From Rhizobium sp. (GTDB lineage: Bacteria > Pseudomonadota > Alphaproteobacteria > Rhizobiales > Rhizobiaceae), in assembly GCA_028290545.1 (NCBI GenBank), contig JAQGJP010000037.1, forward strand, positions 1 through 32,194: a stretch of DNA of 32,194 nt. The letters are read 5' to 3'. Shown one piece after another: positions 24,854-32,194 of this stretch. Below the pieces are notes generated by a model. That model was not told the origin of the DNA and searched no databases. It saw nothing but the letters and a program-made list of their open reading frames with translations. Position 1 is the stretch's first letter. Each line of letters opens with the position of its first letter. The position numbers and the translations under genes are program-made.

Positions 24854-26152
24854 ATGTTCAAAAAACTGTCGTTGGCCGCGCTGGCCCTCGTGTTTTCCGC
24901 AACCACATCGCTCGCAGCCACCGATATTACCTGGTGGCATGGCATGAGCGGCAAGAACGGCGACGTTATCAACGAAGTCGTCAAGAAATTCAACGCGTCG
25001 CAGACATCATGCAACCTGACCCCGGTCAGCAAGGGCACATATGAAGAAGTGCTCGCGGCCGGCATCGCCGCTTTCCGCTCCGGCGAACAGCCGAACATCC
25101 TGCAGGTATTCGATGCCGGTGCCGCTACCATCATCAACGCCAAGGGCGCGGTCATCCCGGCTGAAGACCTGATCAACAACGCCGGCTACAAATTCGACCG
25201 TGAGGCCTTCATCCCCGGCATCCGCTATTTCTATGCCGATGCCAGCGGCAAGTTCGTCGGCATGCCGTTCAACTCCTCGGCGCCGATCATGTACATCAAT
25301 GACGAAGCGCTGAAGAAGGCCGGCGTCGAAGCCCCGAAGACCTGGGAAGAATTCGAAGCCGCCGCTCCGAAGCTCAAAGCCGCCGGCTTCATTCCGCTCG
25401 TCCAGTCGCAGCTGACCTGGGAATTCACCGAGAATTTCTTCTCGCGCAACAACATCCAGTTCGCTACCAACAACAACGGTTATGATTCGACCGCCGGCAC
25501 GACCCTGAACGTTACCGACCCGAATCTCGAAATGATGTTCACCAAGCTGAAGTCCTGGGCCGACGAAGGCTATTTCGGCTATTACGGCGCCGGCTGGTCC
25601 GACAACCAGAAGGTTTTCGAAGAAAACAAAGCTGCCCTCTGGGTCGGTTCTTCCGGTTCCTTCGGCGGCCTGCAGAAGACCGCGACAATGCCCTTCTCGG
25701 CAACCTTCCTGCCTTATTGGAATTCGATCAAGGGTGCAGGCACCAACACCTTTATCGGTGGCGCAGCACTGTTTGCCATGTCCGGCAAGTCAGATGCTGA
25801 AAACAAGTGCGTTGCCGACTTCTTCCAGTTCCTGACCTCGCCGGAAATCCAGGTTTTCTACCACGAGTCCACCGGCTATGTGGCGATCACCACGGCGGCC
25901 TATGAACTGGCAAAGTCGCAGGGCTATTACAAGCAGAAGCCGGTTGCCGCCGTTGGCAACGAGCAGCTTTCGCTGCCGGGCGGCGAATGGTCGAAGGGCT
26001 ATCGCCTCGGCTTCTATCCGCAGATCCGCGAAGTCATGGAACGCGAATACAACCGCATCTTCGCCAACGAAGTTTCCGTGAAGGATGGTCTCGCGACCAT
26101 CAAGAAGGAAGGCGACGAGCTTCTCGCCCGCTTCGCCAAGACGTCCGGCTGA
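24854..26152 (+). CDS. ugpB: sn-Glycerol-3-phosphate ABC transporter, substrate-binding protein
   Basis: This 432-aa periplasmic binding protein captures glycerol-3-phosphate (and in some bacteria glycerophosphodiesters). It has a signal peptide MFKKLSLAALALVFSATTSLA. Its mature start, TDITWWHGMSGKNG, is close to UgpB rather than to sugar-binding relatives. Further UgpB blocks are VPKF-like KKFNASQTSC, KGTYEEVLAAGIAAFRSGEQPNILQVFDAGAA, MPFNSSAPIMYIN and the LTWEFTENFFSRNNIQFAT region. ATG 24854 has GAGAGG upstream. It is preceded by Pho boxes. A 153-base gap with a structured repeat separates it from ugpA. Confidence 0.93.
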   Translation: MFKKLSLAALALVFSATTSLAATDITWWHGMSGKNGDVINEVVKKFNASQTSCNLTPVSKGTYEEVLAAGIAAFRSGEQPNILQVFDAGAATIINAKGAVIPAEDLINNAGYKFDREAFIPGIRYFYADASGKFVGMPFNSSAPIMYINDEALKKAGVEAPKTWEEFEAAAPKLKAAGFIPLVQSQLTWEFTENFFSRNNIQFATNNNGYDSTAGTTLNVTDPNLEMMFTKLKSWADEGYFGYYGAGWSDNQKVFEENKAALWVGSSGSFGGLQKTATMPFSATFLPYWNSIKGAGTNTFIGGAALFAMSGKSDAENKCVADFFQFLTSPEIQVFYHESTGYVAITTAAYELAKSQGYYKQKPVAAVGNEQLSLPGGEWSKGYRLGFYPQIREVMEREYNRIFANEVSVKDGLATIKKEGDELLARFAKTSG

Positions 26153-26157
26153 TAGGG

Positions 26158-26254
26158 GTCAACCCTTCCCCTTGTGGGGAGGGTCGGACCGAAGGTCCGG
26201 GGAGGGGTTCTTTCTCAAGAAAGCCTCCCCAACTCTCCCCGCAAGGGGGATGGA
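26158..26254. repeat. Multi-hairpin intergenic repeat between ugpB and ugpA
   Basis: Four stem-loops follow each other. The first is CCCTTCCCC/GGGGAGGG (26163-26183). The second is CGGACC-GAA-GGTCCG (26185-26199). The third is GGGGAGG...CCTCCCC (26199-26230) with an inner CTTTC/GAAAG stem. The fourth is CTCCCC-GCAA-GGGGGA (26235-26250). The sequence is of the C/G-block palindromic type often seen between rhizobial genes. It lies within the operon and has no T-run. As with REP sequences between E. coli malE and malF, it may protect upstream ugpB mRNA and lower downstream expression (inference). Confidence 0.7.
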
Positions 26255-26305
26255 GTCTTCCGAGCTCGCGGCAACGCCTGGGCTCAGCCAAAAAGGCCCT
26301 GCACC

Positions 26306-27187
26306 ATGAAGCGCGTCCAGTTCGATTCCAAATATCTGCCCTATCTTTTCATCGCACCGCAAATGGCGGTGATTTTCATATTCTTCTACTGGCCATCCGT
26401 TCAGGCGATCCAGTCGTCCTTCTATCTCGAAGACCCGTTCGGCTTCGGTTCGACCTTCGTTGGCTTCGCCAATTACACTGACACGCTGAAGTCGCCGGAA
26501 TATCTCGGCATCGCAAAATTCACCGCCGTCTTCACCGTGCTCGTGACATTCTTTTCGCTGGCGCTCGGCCTGTTGCTCGCCGTCAAGGCTGACGCTGTGA
26601 TAAGGGGTAACGCCGCCTACAAGACGATCCTGATCTCCGTCTATGCGATCGCCCCGCCCGTGGCCGGACTGATCGGCATGATGTTCTTCGACCAGCATAT
26701 CGGCCCCTTCGTCCGCTTCGCGGCCCTGTTCGGCTGGAATATGAAGGTCGGGCTCGATTATTTCGACACCGCCTTCGCCATGGTGTTCATTTCCGTGTGG
26801 AAACAAATCCCCTATAATTTCATCTTCTTCCTGTCGGGCCTGCAGGGCATTCCGGTTTCGGTACGCGAAGCCGCAGCCATCGATTGCCGCTCGGGTCTCC
26901 GGCGGTTCTGGACGGTAACAGGACCGCTGCTGATGCCGACCGGCTTCTTCCTGCTGATCATCAACTTCACCTATTCGCTGTTCGATACGTTCGGCGTCAT
27001 CGACGTGATGGTCAAGGACAAGGCCGCCAACAACCCGATCACGCTGGTCTACAAGGTTTACATGGACGGTTTTCGTGGCAATGACCTTGGCGGCTCATCG
27101 GCCCAGTCGGTGATCCTGATGATCGTCGTGCTCGTGCTCACCATTTTCCAGTTCCGCTTCATCGAGCGGCGCGTCCACTACAATTGA
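26306..27187 (+). CDS. ugpA: Glycerol-3-phosphate ABC transporter permease UgpA
   Basis: This 293-aa inner-membrane permease with about six transmembrane segments begins with MKRVQFDSKYLPYLFIAPQ, typical of UgpA. The EAA coupling loop is EAAAIDCRSGLRRFWTVTGPLLMP. The glycine normally following EAAxxD is Cys here, an unusual change in the segment that docks on UgpC. ATG 26306 has AAAAAGG about 9 bases upstream; the frame open back to 26174 lies in the repeat. ugpE follows after 13 bases. Confidence 0.93.
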   Translation: MKRVQFDSKYLPYLFIAPQMAVIFIFFYWPSVQAIQSSFYLEDPFGFGSTFVGFANYTDTLKSPEYLGIAKFTAVFTVLVTFFSLALGLLLAVKADAVIRGNAAYKTILISVYAIAPPVAGLIGMMFFDQHIGPFVRFAALFGWNMKVGLDYFDTAFAMVFISVWKQIPYNFIFFLSGLQGIPVSVREAAAIDCRSGLRRFWTVTGPLLMPTGFFLLIINFTYSLFDTFGVIDVMVKDKAANNPITLVYKVYMDGFRGNDLGGSSAQSVILMIVVLVLTIFQFRFIERRVHYN

Positions 27188-27200
27188 CAGGGCCGACATC

Positions 27201-28043
27201 ATGCACCGCACCGGCTTTTTCGACCATCTGATCCTGTTGATCGGCGCCTTCATCATGGTGGCGCCGGTGGTGGTCGCGTTTACCACCTCTACCCATGACG
27301 CGACCGAGATCCATCGCAGCGGTCTCACTCTGACAATCGGCAGTCATTTCACCGAGACCTATAGCAAGGTGCTGACACATGAAGGCGGCTTTACCGGCAA
27401 GGTGACGGGTCTCCGGATGATGATGAATTCGATGATCCTCGGCACGGGCTTTGCGGTCGGCAAGATCGTGCTCTCTATGCTCGCGGCTTACGCGCTCGTC
27501 TATTTCCGCTTCCGTTTCGCGACGATTTTCTTCTGGATTATCTTCACGACATTGCTGCTGCCGCTTGAGGTGCGCATCCTGCCATCCTACGAGGTGATGC
27601 ACCAACTGCACCTGATTAACACTTATACCGGGTTGATCGTGCCTCTCCTGGCATCTGCCACCGGCACGTTCTTCTTCAGGCAATTCTTCAAGTCCGTGCC
27701 GGACGAACTGTTGGAAGCCGCTCGCATTGATGGCGCCGGGCCGTTCAAATTCTTCATCGATATCCTCGTGCCGCTCTCGAAGACGATGATGTCGGCAATG
27801 TTCATCATCATGTTCGTCTATGGCTGGAACCAGTATCTCTGGCCGATGCTGATGACCAATGACGAAAGCTTCTACACGCTGGTGCGCGGCATCAAGCAGA
27901 TCCTGATCGTCTGGGTGGGCGCACAGATTCCCGATTACAACGAGGCTTTCGCAATCGCGGTTCTGGCAATGCTGCCGCCCGTCCTGCTCGTCGTCGTCTT
28001 CCAGCGCTGGTTCATCAAGGGCCTGACCGAGAGCGACAAGTAA
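27201..28043 (+). CDS. ugpE: Glycerol-3-phosphate ABC transporter permease UgpE
   Basis: This 280-aa second permease (usual length 281) carries six predicted transmembrane segments, starting with FDHLILLIGAFIMVAPVVVAF. Its EAA loop, EAARIDGAGPFKFFIDILVPLSK, has the canonical glycine that UgpA lacks. Conserved UgpE segments include TSTHDATEIHRSG near the N-terminus and the central NSMILGTGFAVGKIVLSMLAAYAL. Start ATG 27201 is clear. ugpC follows 18 bases later. Confidence 0.94.
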   Translation: MHRTGFFDHLILLIGAFIMVAPVVVAFTTSTHDATEIHRSGLTLTIGSHFTETYSKVLTHEGGFTGKVTGLRMMMNSMILGTGFAVGKIVLSMLAAYALVYFRFRFATIFFWIIFTTLLLPLEVRILPSYEVMHQLHLINTYTGLIVPLLASATGTFFFRQFFKSVPDELLEAARIDGAGPFKFFIDILVPLSKTMMSAMFIIMFVYGWNQYLWPMLMTNDESFYTLVRGIKQILIVWVGAQIPDYNEAFAIAVLAMLPPVLLVVVFQRWFIKGLTESDK

Positions 28044-28061
28044 AAGAAAAAGAGGCCCGTG

Positions 28062-29156
28062 ATGGCGAAGATCGAAATCGACAAAGTTTCCAAGACCTAT
28101 GCCGGCGGCATGACGGCCGTTCATTCCATCTCCATCGACATTGCTGATGGCGAGTTCATCGTGCTGGTCGGGCCATCGGGTTGCGGCAAGTCCACGCTGC
28201 TCAGGATGATCGCGGGGCTGGAGGAGATCACCGGCGGCGAGGTGCGCATCGGCGGCCGTGTGGTCAACAAGGTCGATCCGGCCGATCGCGACATCGCCAT
28301 GGTGTTTCAAAACTATGCGCTCTATCCGCATATGAGCGTCTACGACAACCTTGCCTATGGCCTCAAAAACCGCAAGACGCCGAAATCCGAGATCGATGCC
28401 CGCGTGCGGGAAGCGGCGAAAATGCTGGAGATCGAGTCCTTTCTCGACCGCAAGCCGCGGGCGCTGTCCGGCGGCCAGCGGCAGCGCGTCGCCATGGGCC
28501 GGGCGATCGTCCGCCAGCCGGCCGCCTTCCTGTTCGATGAACCGCTCTCCAATCTCGACGCGAAACTTCGCGTATCGATGCGCGGCGAGATCAAGCGGCT
28601 GCAGAAGCGGCTCGGCACGACCTCGGTCTACGTCACCCACGATCAACTGGAAGCCATGACGCTGGCCGACCGGCTTGTGGTGCTGAACAAGGGCGAGATC
28701 GAACAGATCGGCAGCCCGCTGGAGGTCTATCACAAGCCGGCGTCAACCTTTGTCGCCAGCTTCATCGGCTCGCCGGCCATGAACCTCGTCAATGCCCGGA
28801 GTTCGGATGGCAACCTCCGGATTGGCGCCCAGGAAATCCATGTTGGCGCGGACGCCCCGAAAGACCCGACAGTGACCCTCGGCTTCCGTGCCGAAGACGC
28901 CATCGTGTCGCTTGAAACCGGGGGCAAAATCCTGTTCCATCTCGATTATGTCGAGGAACTGGGCGCCCAGCGACTGTTGCATGGCACGATCGACAGCCAG
29001 CCGGTAACGGTCGCCACCAGCTCCGCCCAGCCTTACGCCGATGAGATGGGCGTGACGATCAAACCCCACCAGTTCCACTATTTTTCTGCTGACAACGGCA
29101 AGCGCATTCTCGGCAACGCGTCCGCGCAGCCGGCAACCTCGATGGTGCAATCGTGA
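28062..29156 (+). CDS. ugpC: Glycerol-3-phosphate ABC transporter ATP-binding protein
   Basis: This 364-aa ATPase of the MalK/UgpC class has all nucleotide-binding motifs: Walker [10 protein letters not shown] (37-45), signature LSGGQ (135-139), Walker B FLFDE (156-160) and H-loop His193 (THDQ). The C-terminal TOBE domain runs from about residue 235. ATG 28062 is chosen over GTG 28059 because AGAGG then lies at the best distance. The end overlaps the start of the next gene by TGATG (29154-29158), so that gene was part of the operon. All ATPase residues are intact. Confidence 0.95.
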   Translation: MAKIEIDKVSKTYAGGMTAVHSISIDIADGEFIVLVGPSGCGKSTLLRMIAGLEEITGGEVRIGGRVVNKVDPADRDIAMVFQNYALYPHMSVYDNLAYGLKNRKTPKSEIDARVREAAKMLEIESFLDRKPRALSGGQRQRVAMGRAIVRQPAAFLFDEPLSNLDAKLRVSMRGEIKRLQKRLGTTSVYVTHDQLEAMTLADRLVVLNKGEIEQIGSPLEVYHKPASTFVASFIGSPAMNLVNARSSDGNLRIGAQEIHVGADAPKDPTVTLGFRAEDAIVSLETGGKILFHLDYVEELGAQRLLHGTIDSQPVTVATSSAQPYADEMGVTIKPHQFHYFSADNGKRILGNASAQPATSMVQS

Positions 29157-30144
29157 TGATGACAGCCGTTGTTTCCGTGCTCGACGTGCCGTCGCTCGAT
29201 CAACGCGCCGGCTTCACCGGTGGAAAGAAGACGATCGAGGCGCATGATGCGATCATGAACCGGCTCGGCAGCATGAACACCGTGGAGGTCGGCGGCATGC
29301 CTTCGCGTTCCTTGCCACTCGCCTTTCCGTTCAGTGTTTCGGCCTGGAACCTGGAGCGCTGCCTTTTCGTCGAGGAAAGCGTCGCACATCTCGCCGGAAG
29401 CGAGCCTGCCGTGGTGCTGCTCTCGGAAATGGACAACGGCATGGCCCGCACCGCCCAGCGCCACACCACCGCCGACTTGGCCGACATTTTCGGCATGACC
29501 TATGCCTATGGCGTCGAGTTCCTCGAGATGGGCCTGGGATCCGCGACCGAGCGCGATTTCTGCGTCGATACCTTCAATGAGAAGGGTTTTCACGGCAACG
29601 GACTGATGTCATCGGTGCCGATCCGCGACGCCTTCATGATCCGGCTTTGGGGGAGCGGCTCTGGCGCAATGATGCCGACCAGCCACGCATCGGCGAGCGC
29701 TGCGCCATCGGCGGCGTGATCGAGACCGAGGCCGGGCCGTACGTTGCGGTTTCCGTGCACCTCGAAAGCGCCACCACGGCCGCCTATCGCGAACGGCAGA
29801 TGAAGGAACTGATCGACCGCGTCGAGACTGCCTTCCCTCGCCTGCCCATCCTGATCGGTGGCGACCTCAACACCGGCAACCACGCGGGCGGCGATTTCGA
29901 AGCCGAAGGCCTGTTCGCGCTGAGCGCCGCGCGAGGCTTCATCAGGCACGGCGGCGCGATCGACCAGATGACCACCCGCCCGAGCCTGATTACCCGCTGG
30001 CCGGAGCGGGCCATGAAACTCGACTGGTTTCTTGCGCGTGGCCTCACAATCGGTCATTCCTCGATCACGTCCTCTCTTGACCGGTCCGGCAGGCCGCTTT
30101 CCGACCACGATTACATCACCTGCCGCATCGACGGATTTGCGTGA
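29156..30144 (+). pseudogene. Endonuclease/exonuclease/phosphatase-family gene, frameshifted
   Basis: The N-terminal half (29156 to the shift) carries FSVSAWNLERC and VVLLSEMDNGMARTAQRH with the metal-binding Glu. The C-terminal half, in another frame up to 30144, carries VSVHLESATTAAYRERQM, LIGGDLNTGNH and SDHDYIT. These are the remaining catalytic motifs of the EEP (DNase I-like) family. The frames switch near a GGGGG run at 29649-29653: one more G would restore a single product of about 329 aa. As read, translation stops at 29719 without the catalytic Asp and His. It is either a true mutation or a homopolymer sequencing error. It occupies the place of ugpQ in E. coli, so phosphodiesterase activity is a possible original role. 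Confidence 0.85.
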
Positions 30145-30219
30145 GTTTGCCGGGCTTGCCAGAGCGCTTGTGCCGTCCTACATGATGCCAACTTGATCCC
30201 GGGACCGGAGCATAAACCA

Positions 30220-31167
30220 ATGGCAAAGATCACCAATATCGCCGTGCAGATGGACCATGTGAAGTCCATCAACATTACCGGCGATTCGACCTTTGCGATG
30301 AGCCTCGAAGCGCAGAAGCGCGGCTATACGCTGTTCCATTACACGCCGGACCGGCTGAGCATGCTGGATGGCAAGATCTACACCACTGTCGAGCCGATGG
30401 TGCTGCGCGACGTCAAGGGTGACCATTTCGATCTCGGCCCCGCCGAACGCATAGACCTGTCGACCATGGATGTCGTGCTGCTCCGCCAGGATCCTCCCTT
30501 CGACATGGGCTACATCACCTCGACACATCTGCTCGAACGCATCCATCCGAAAACATTGGTGGTCAACGATCCGGCCTGGGTGCGCAATTCGCCGGAGAAG
30601 ATCTTCGTCACCGAGTTTGCCGATCTGATGCCGAAGACGCTGATCACCCGCGATGCAGGCGAGATTGCCAAATTCCGCGCCGAGATGGGCGACATTATCC
30701 TCAAGCCGCTTTACGGCAATGGCGGCGCCGGCGTCTTCCACTCGTCGCGCGACGATCGCAATTTCTCATCGCTGCTGGAAATGTTCGGCCAGATGTTCCG
30801 CGAACCGTTCATCGCCCAGCAATATCTGCCGGATGTCCGCAAGGGCGACAAGCGCATCATCCTGATCGACGGCGAACCGGCAGGCGCGATCAATCGCGTT
30901 CCGGCCGAGCACGACGCCCGCTCCAACATGCATGCCGGCGGACGGCCCGAACATACCGAACTCACCGAACGCGAACGCGAGATCTGCCGCCGCATCGGCC
31001 CCGCGCTTCGCGAACGCGGCTTCATCCTCGTCGGCATCGACGTGATCGGCGATTACATGACAGAGATCAACGTGACCTCGCCGACCGGCATTCGCGAAGT
31101 GGCCAAATTCGGCGGCGCGGACATCGCCTCGCTGTTCTGGGACGCCGTCGAGAAAAAGCGCAGCTGA
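30220..31167 (+). CDS. gshB: Glutathione synthetase
   Basis: This 315-aa ATP-grasp ligase joins gamma-glutamylcysteine and glycine to form glutathione, the usual length for proteobacterial GshB. N-terminal [19 protein letters not shown], the block [21 protein letters not shown], the ATP-grasp loop [13 protein letters not shown] (161-173) and the Mg-binding EINVTSPTG (282-290) are all typical. ATG 30220 is the start; a TTG at 30193 in frame is less likely. It stands 75 bases after the frameshifted gene and probably has its own promoter. Confidence 0.96.
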   Translation: MAKITNIAVQMDHVKSINITGDSTFAMSLEAQKRGYTLFHYTPDRLSMLDGKIYTTVEPMVLRDVKGDHFDLGPAERIDLSTMDVVLLRQDPPFDMGYITSTHLLERIHPKTLVVNDPAWVRNSPEKIFVTEFADLMPKTLITRDAGEIAKFRAEMGDIILKPLYGNGGAGVFHSSRDDRNFSSLLEMFGQMFREPFIAQQYLPDVRKGDKRIILIDGEPAGAINRVPAEHDARSNMHAGGRPEHTELTEREREICRRIGPALRERGFILVGIDVIGDYMTEINVTSPTGIREVAKFGGADIASLFWDAVEKKRS

Positions 31168-31368
31168 CCCTGCATCCCTGAAGTGTGGGCGATTGCCTTA
31201 GTCTGTTCTACCTGATGCAACTGAACACAACCTGATTGCAGCCGTTCATTGAATTTTGTTCAGTTATTGTTCTTGTTTCATTCCATATTCCGTGCTTAAT
31301 TGCAATCCATAGCCGCCAGAGAGATGTGTTACCATCCTGATACGCGGCCTGCATGGGGGGTGTGGAGC

Positions 31369-31608
31369 ATGGTGGCACGGGTCAGTACGGTTGCATTCCA
31401 GGGGATAGACGGCCTGCCCGTCGATGTGCAGGTCATGGTGGCGCCCGGCAAGATCGGCATGCAGATCGTCGGACTTCCGGACAAGGCGGTCGCCGAAAGC
31501 CGCGAACGGGTGCAGGCAGCGCTGCATGCCTCCGGGCTGGCGCTGCCGCCGAAGAAAGTCACCGTCAATCTGGCGCCCGCCGACCTGCCGAAAGAAGGCA
31601 GCCATTGA
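31369..31608 (+). pseudogene. comM: comM (YifB family), 5' fragment of 79 codons
   Basis: The frame from ATG 31369 encodes MVARVSTVAFQGIDGLPVDVQ..., the N-terminal domain of ComM/YifB. It includes GLPDKAVAESRERVQAAL and PKKVTVNLAPADLPKEGSH, and then hits TGA. Intact family members are about 500 residues and continue after GSH with YDLPIALG. Everything after this point is unrelated, so the AAA+ Mg-chelatase-like helicase domain with its Walker motifs is missing. ComM promotes branch migration during natural transformation. The gene has been cut by an insertion or rearrangement at about 31604-31607. The missing part could lie beyond an inserted element. Confidence 0.88.
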
Positions 31609-31651
31609 CATCGTTAACATGAGAAAAATCAGGCAGTTCGGATTGAAGCCC

Positions 31652-32077
31652 ACTTTTAACTCACCAGCCACTCACCTTGGTCAGGGATCTCGGCGACAGG
31701 AGCCAATGTTTTGAAAACCCCGGCCATCACCCTGGAGCGGATCGAGGCCGCCATGGAAAAGCTGCTCGATATCATCGAGCACGTTCCGGAGGCCGAACCT
31801 TGCTGGCCGATCTATGAGCGACTGGAGCGTGAGCGCGAGGCGTTTATTTCCGGGGGGAGCCGCGTAGCCGCCGCACGCCAGCGCCTCCGGCAAGCACGGC
31901 TGGATCAAAATCCAACGTGATCTTCTGGATCTGCTCCAGTTTCCAACTGTGCTCGGCTGATCCACGCGACATGAAACGCAACATGACCGGCCGACATCTC
32001 GGCCCGTTGCCGTGACCGTTTGCGTCTTGAATGGCAAATCTCGCGGGCGTTGATATGGCCGGTGAGTCAACTTTTAA
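31652..32077. repeat. Short direct and inverted repeats flanking a small ORF
   Basis: ACTCACC occurs twice, 11 bases apart (31659 and 31670), and its reverse complement GGTGAGT is at 32061. ACTTTTAA occurs as a direct repeat at 31652 and 32070. Multiple short repeats of this kind occur at insertion sequence ends, notably in the IS21 family. They could be a remnant of such an end; the match is short and the interpretation is weak. Confidence 0.35.
31711..31920 (+). CDS. Small hypothetical protein, 69 aa
   Basis: The ORF begins with TTG 31711, eight bases after an AGGAG ribosome-binding site, and ends at TGA 31920. The product is highly charged and helical (ITLERIEAAMEKLLDIIEHV, then PIYERLEREREAF and VAAARQRLRQARL), suggesting a coiled-coil or helical hairpin. 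I do not recognise a named family. Proteins of this look are common as small hypotheticals in accessory regions of rhizobia. It is located just past the comM break and is probably part of the inserted DNA. Confidence 0.55.
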   Translation: MKTPAITLERIEAAMEKLLDIIEHVPEAEPCWPIYERLEREREAFISGGSRVAAARQRLRQARLDQNPT

Positions 32078-32093
32078 TTTGGGAGGGGCAACA

Positions 32094-32194
32094 ATGGCTA
32101 AAATATCACCTGCTATCACGAAGGCGATTTCTATGATCCTTTTTCGCGACGACTTTGATGCACTCATCACGGCTTACGAGGCCGGTGTCGAAGC
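32094..32194 (+). CDS. Hypothetical protein, 5' end only
   Basis: ATG 32094 follows a strong GGGAGGGG ribosome-binding site 5 bases upstream. The frame stays open to the window edge, giving MAKISPAITKAISMILFRDD and more, 33 residues so far. The family is not recognised. The strong RBS and the preceding 173-base gap suggest a real first gene of a transcription unit within the inserted region. Confidence 0.5.
   Translation, partial: MAKISPAITKAISMILFRDDFDALITAYEAGVE

Larger units (their letters stand above)
31605..32194. mobile_element. Left end of probable inserted element in comM
   Basis: At 31605 the sequence leaves the conserved comM frame and shows no similarity to comM in any frame up to the window end. 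The stretch is less densely coding than the region before it and carries only small hypothetical ORFs and short repeats. No integrase or transposase is visible in the available 590 bases, so its class is unknown. A deletion or inversion boundary is the alternative. Confidence 0.6.

Noticed and set aside
27159..28733. 524-codon open frame on the - strand
   Set aside because: It lies opposite ugpE and ugpC, whose motifs are complete; its sequence is low-complexity and has no recognisable family.
24854..29156. Possibility that the ABC transporter is for maltose or alpha-glucosides
   Set aside because: The binding protein start, the KGTYEEVLAAGIAAFRSGE block and the Pho boxes point to UgpB; the gene order B-A-E-C also matches.

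Overview
The window is chromosomal DNA of an alphaproteobacterium, most likely a member of the Rhizobiaceae (Rhizobium/Agrobacterium/Neorhizobium type). The evidence is a Sinorhizobium/Agrobacterium-type phospholipid N-methyltransferase (PmtA) next to dnaN, the pyrF-DUF1330-NDUFA9-like cluster, rhizobial-style pca genes, and GC-rich sequence with many ATGA/TGATG overlaps. No rRNA, tRNA or CRISPR array was found.

Region 1 (1-5991, + strand) is a beta-ketoadipate pathway operon in the order pcaD'(partial)-C-H-G-I-J-F-B. It encodes protocatechuate ring cleavage through to thiolysis of 3-oxoadipyl-CoA. The CoA-transferase/thiolase block pcaIJF lies between pcaG and pcaB, so two units that are separate in Agrobacterium are joined here. 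Region 2 (6007-11015, - strand) is a four-gene exported-protein operon: imelysin, di-heme oxidoreductase (DHOR/DUF1111), second imelysin, DUF1513. It is probably a periplasmic iron-linked system.

Region 3 (11130-15905, - strand) holds an RsmB-type RNA methyltransferase, a small RlpA-like protein whose ribosome-binding site lies inside a perfect hairpin, an SDR-type epimerase, epoxyqueuosine reductase QueG and a GST. Region 4 (16176-18091, + strand) has UppP and an extended SDR reductase. Region 5 (18148-23294, - strand) has a 53-aa secreted peptide gene, an NDUFA9-like SDR, DUF1330, PyrF, a divergent histidine phosphatase, PmtA and DnaN.

Region 6 (23384-31167, + strand) starts with rsmI and yraN. 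It is followed by a glycerol-3-phosphate ABC importer operon, ugpBAEC, preceded by four 11-bp-spaced Pho-box half-sites. A compact multi-hairpin repeat sits between ugpB and ugpA. An endonuclease/exonuclease/phosphatase-family gene broken by a single-base frameshift ends the operon, and gshB follows.

Region 7 (31369-32194): comM is cut off after codon 79 and the sequence changes abruptly to unrelated DNA with small hypothetical ORFs and terminal-repeat-like motifs. This looks like the left boundary of an inserted mobile or genomic island whose body lies beyond the window. The most unusual signals are this comM junction, the imelysin/DHOR/DUF1513 operon, the Pho-controlled ugp operon with its internal repeat and broken tail gene, and the SD-sequestering hairpin of the rlpA-like gene.
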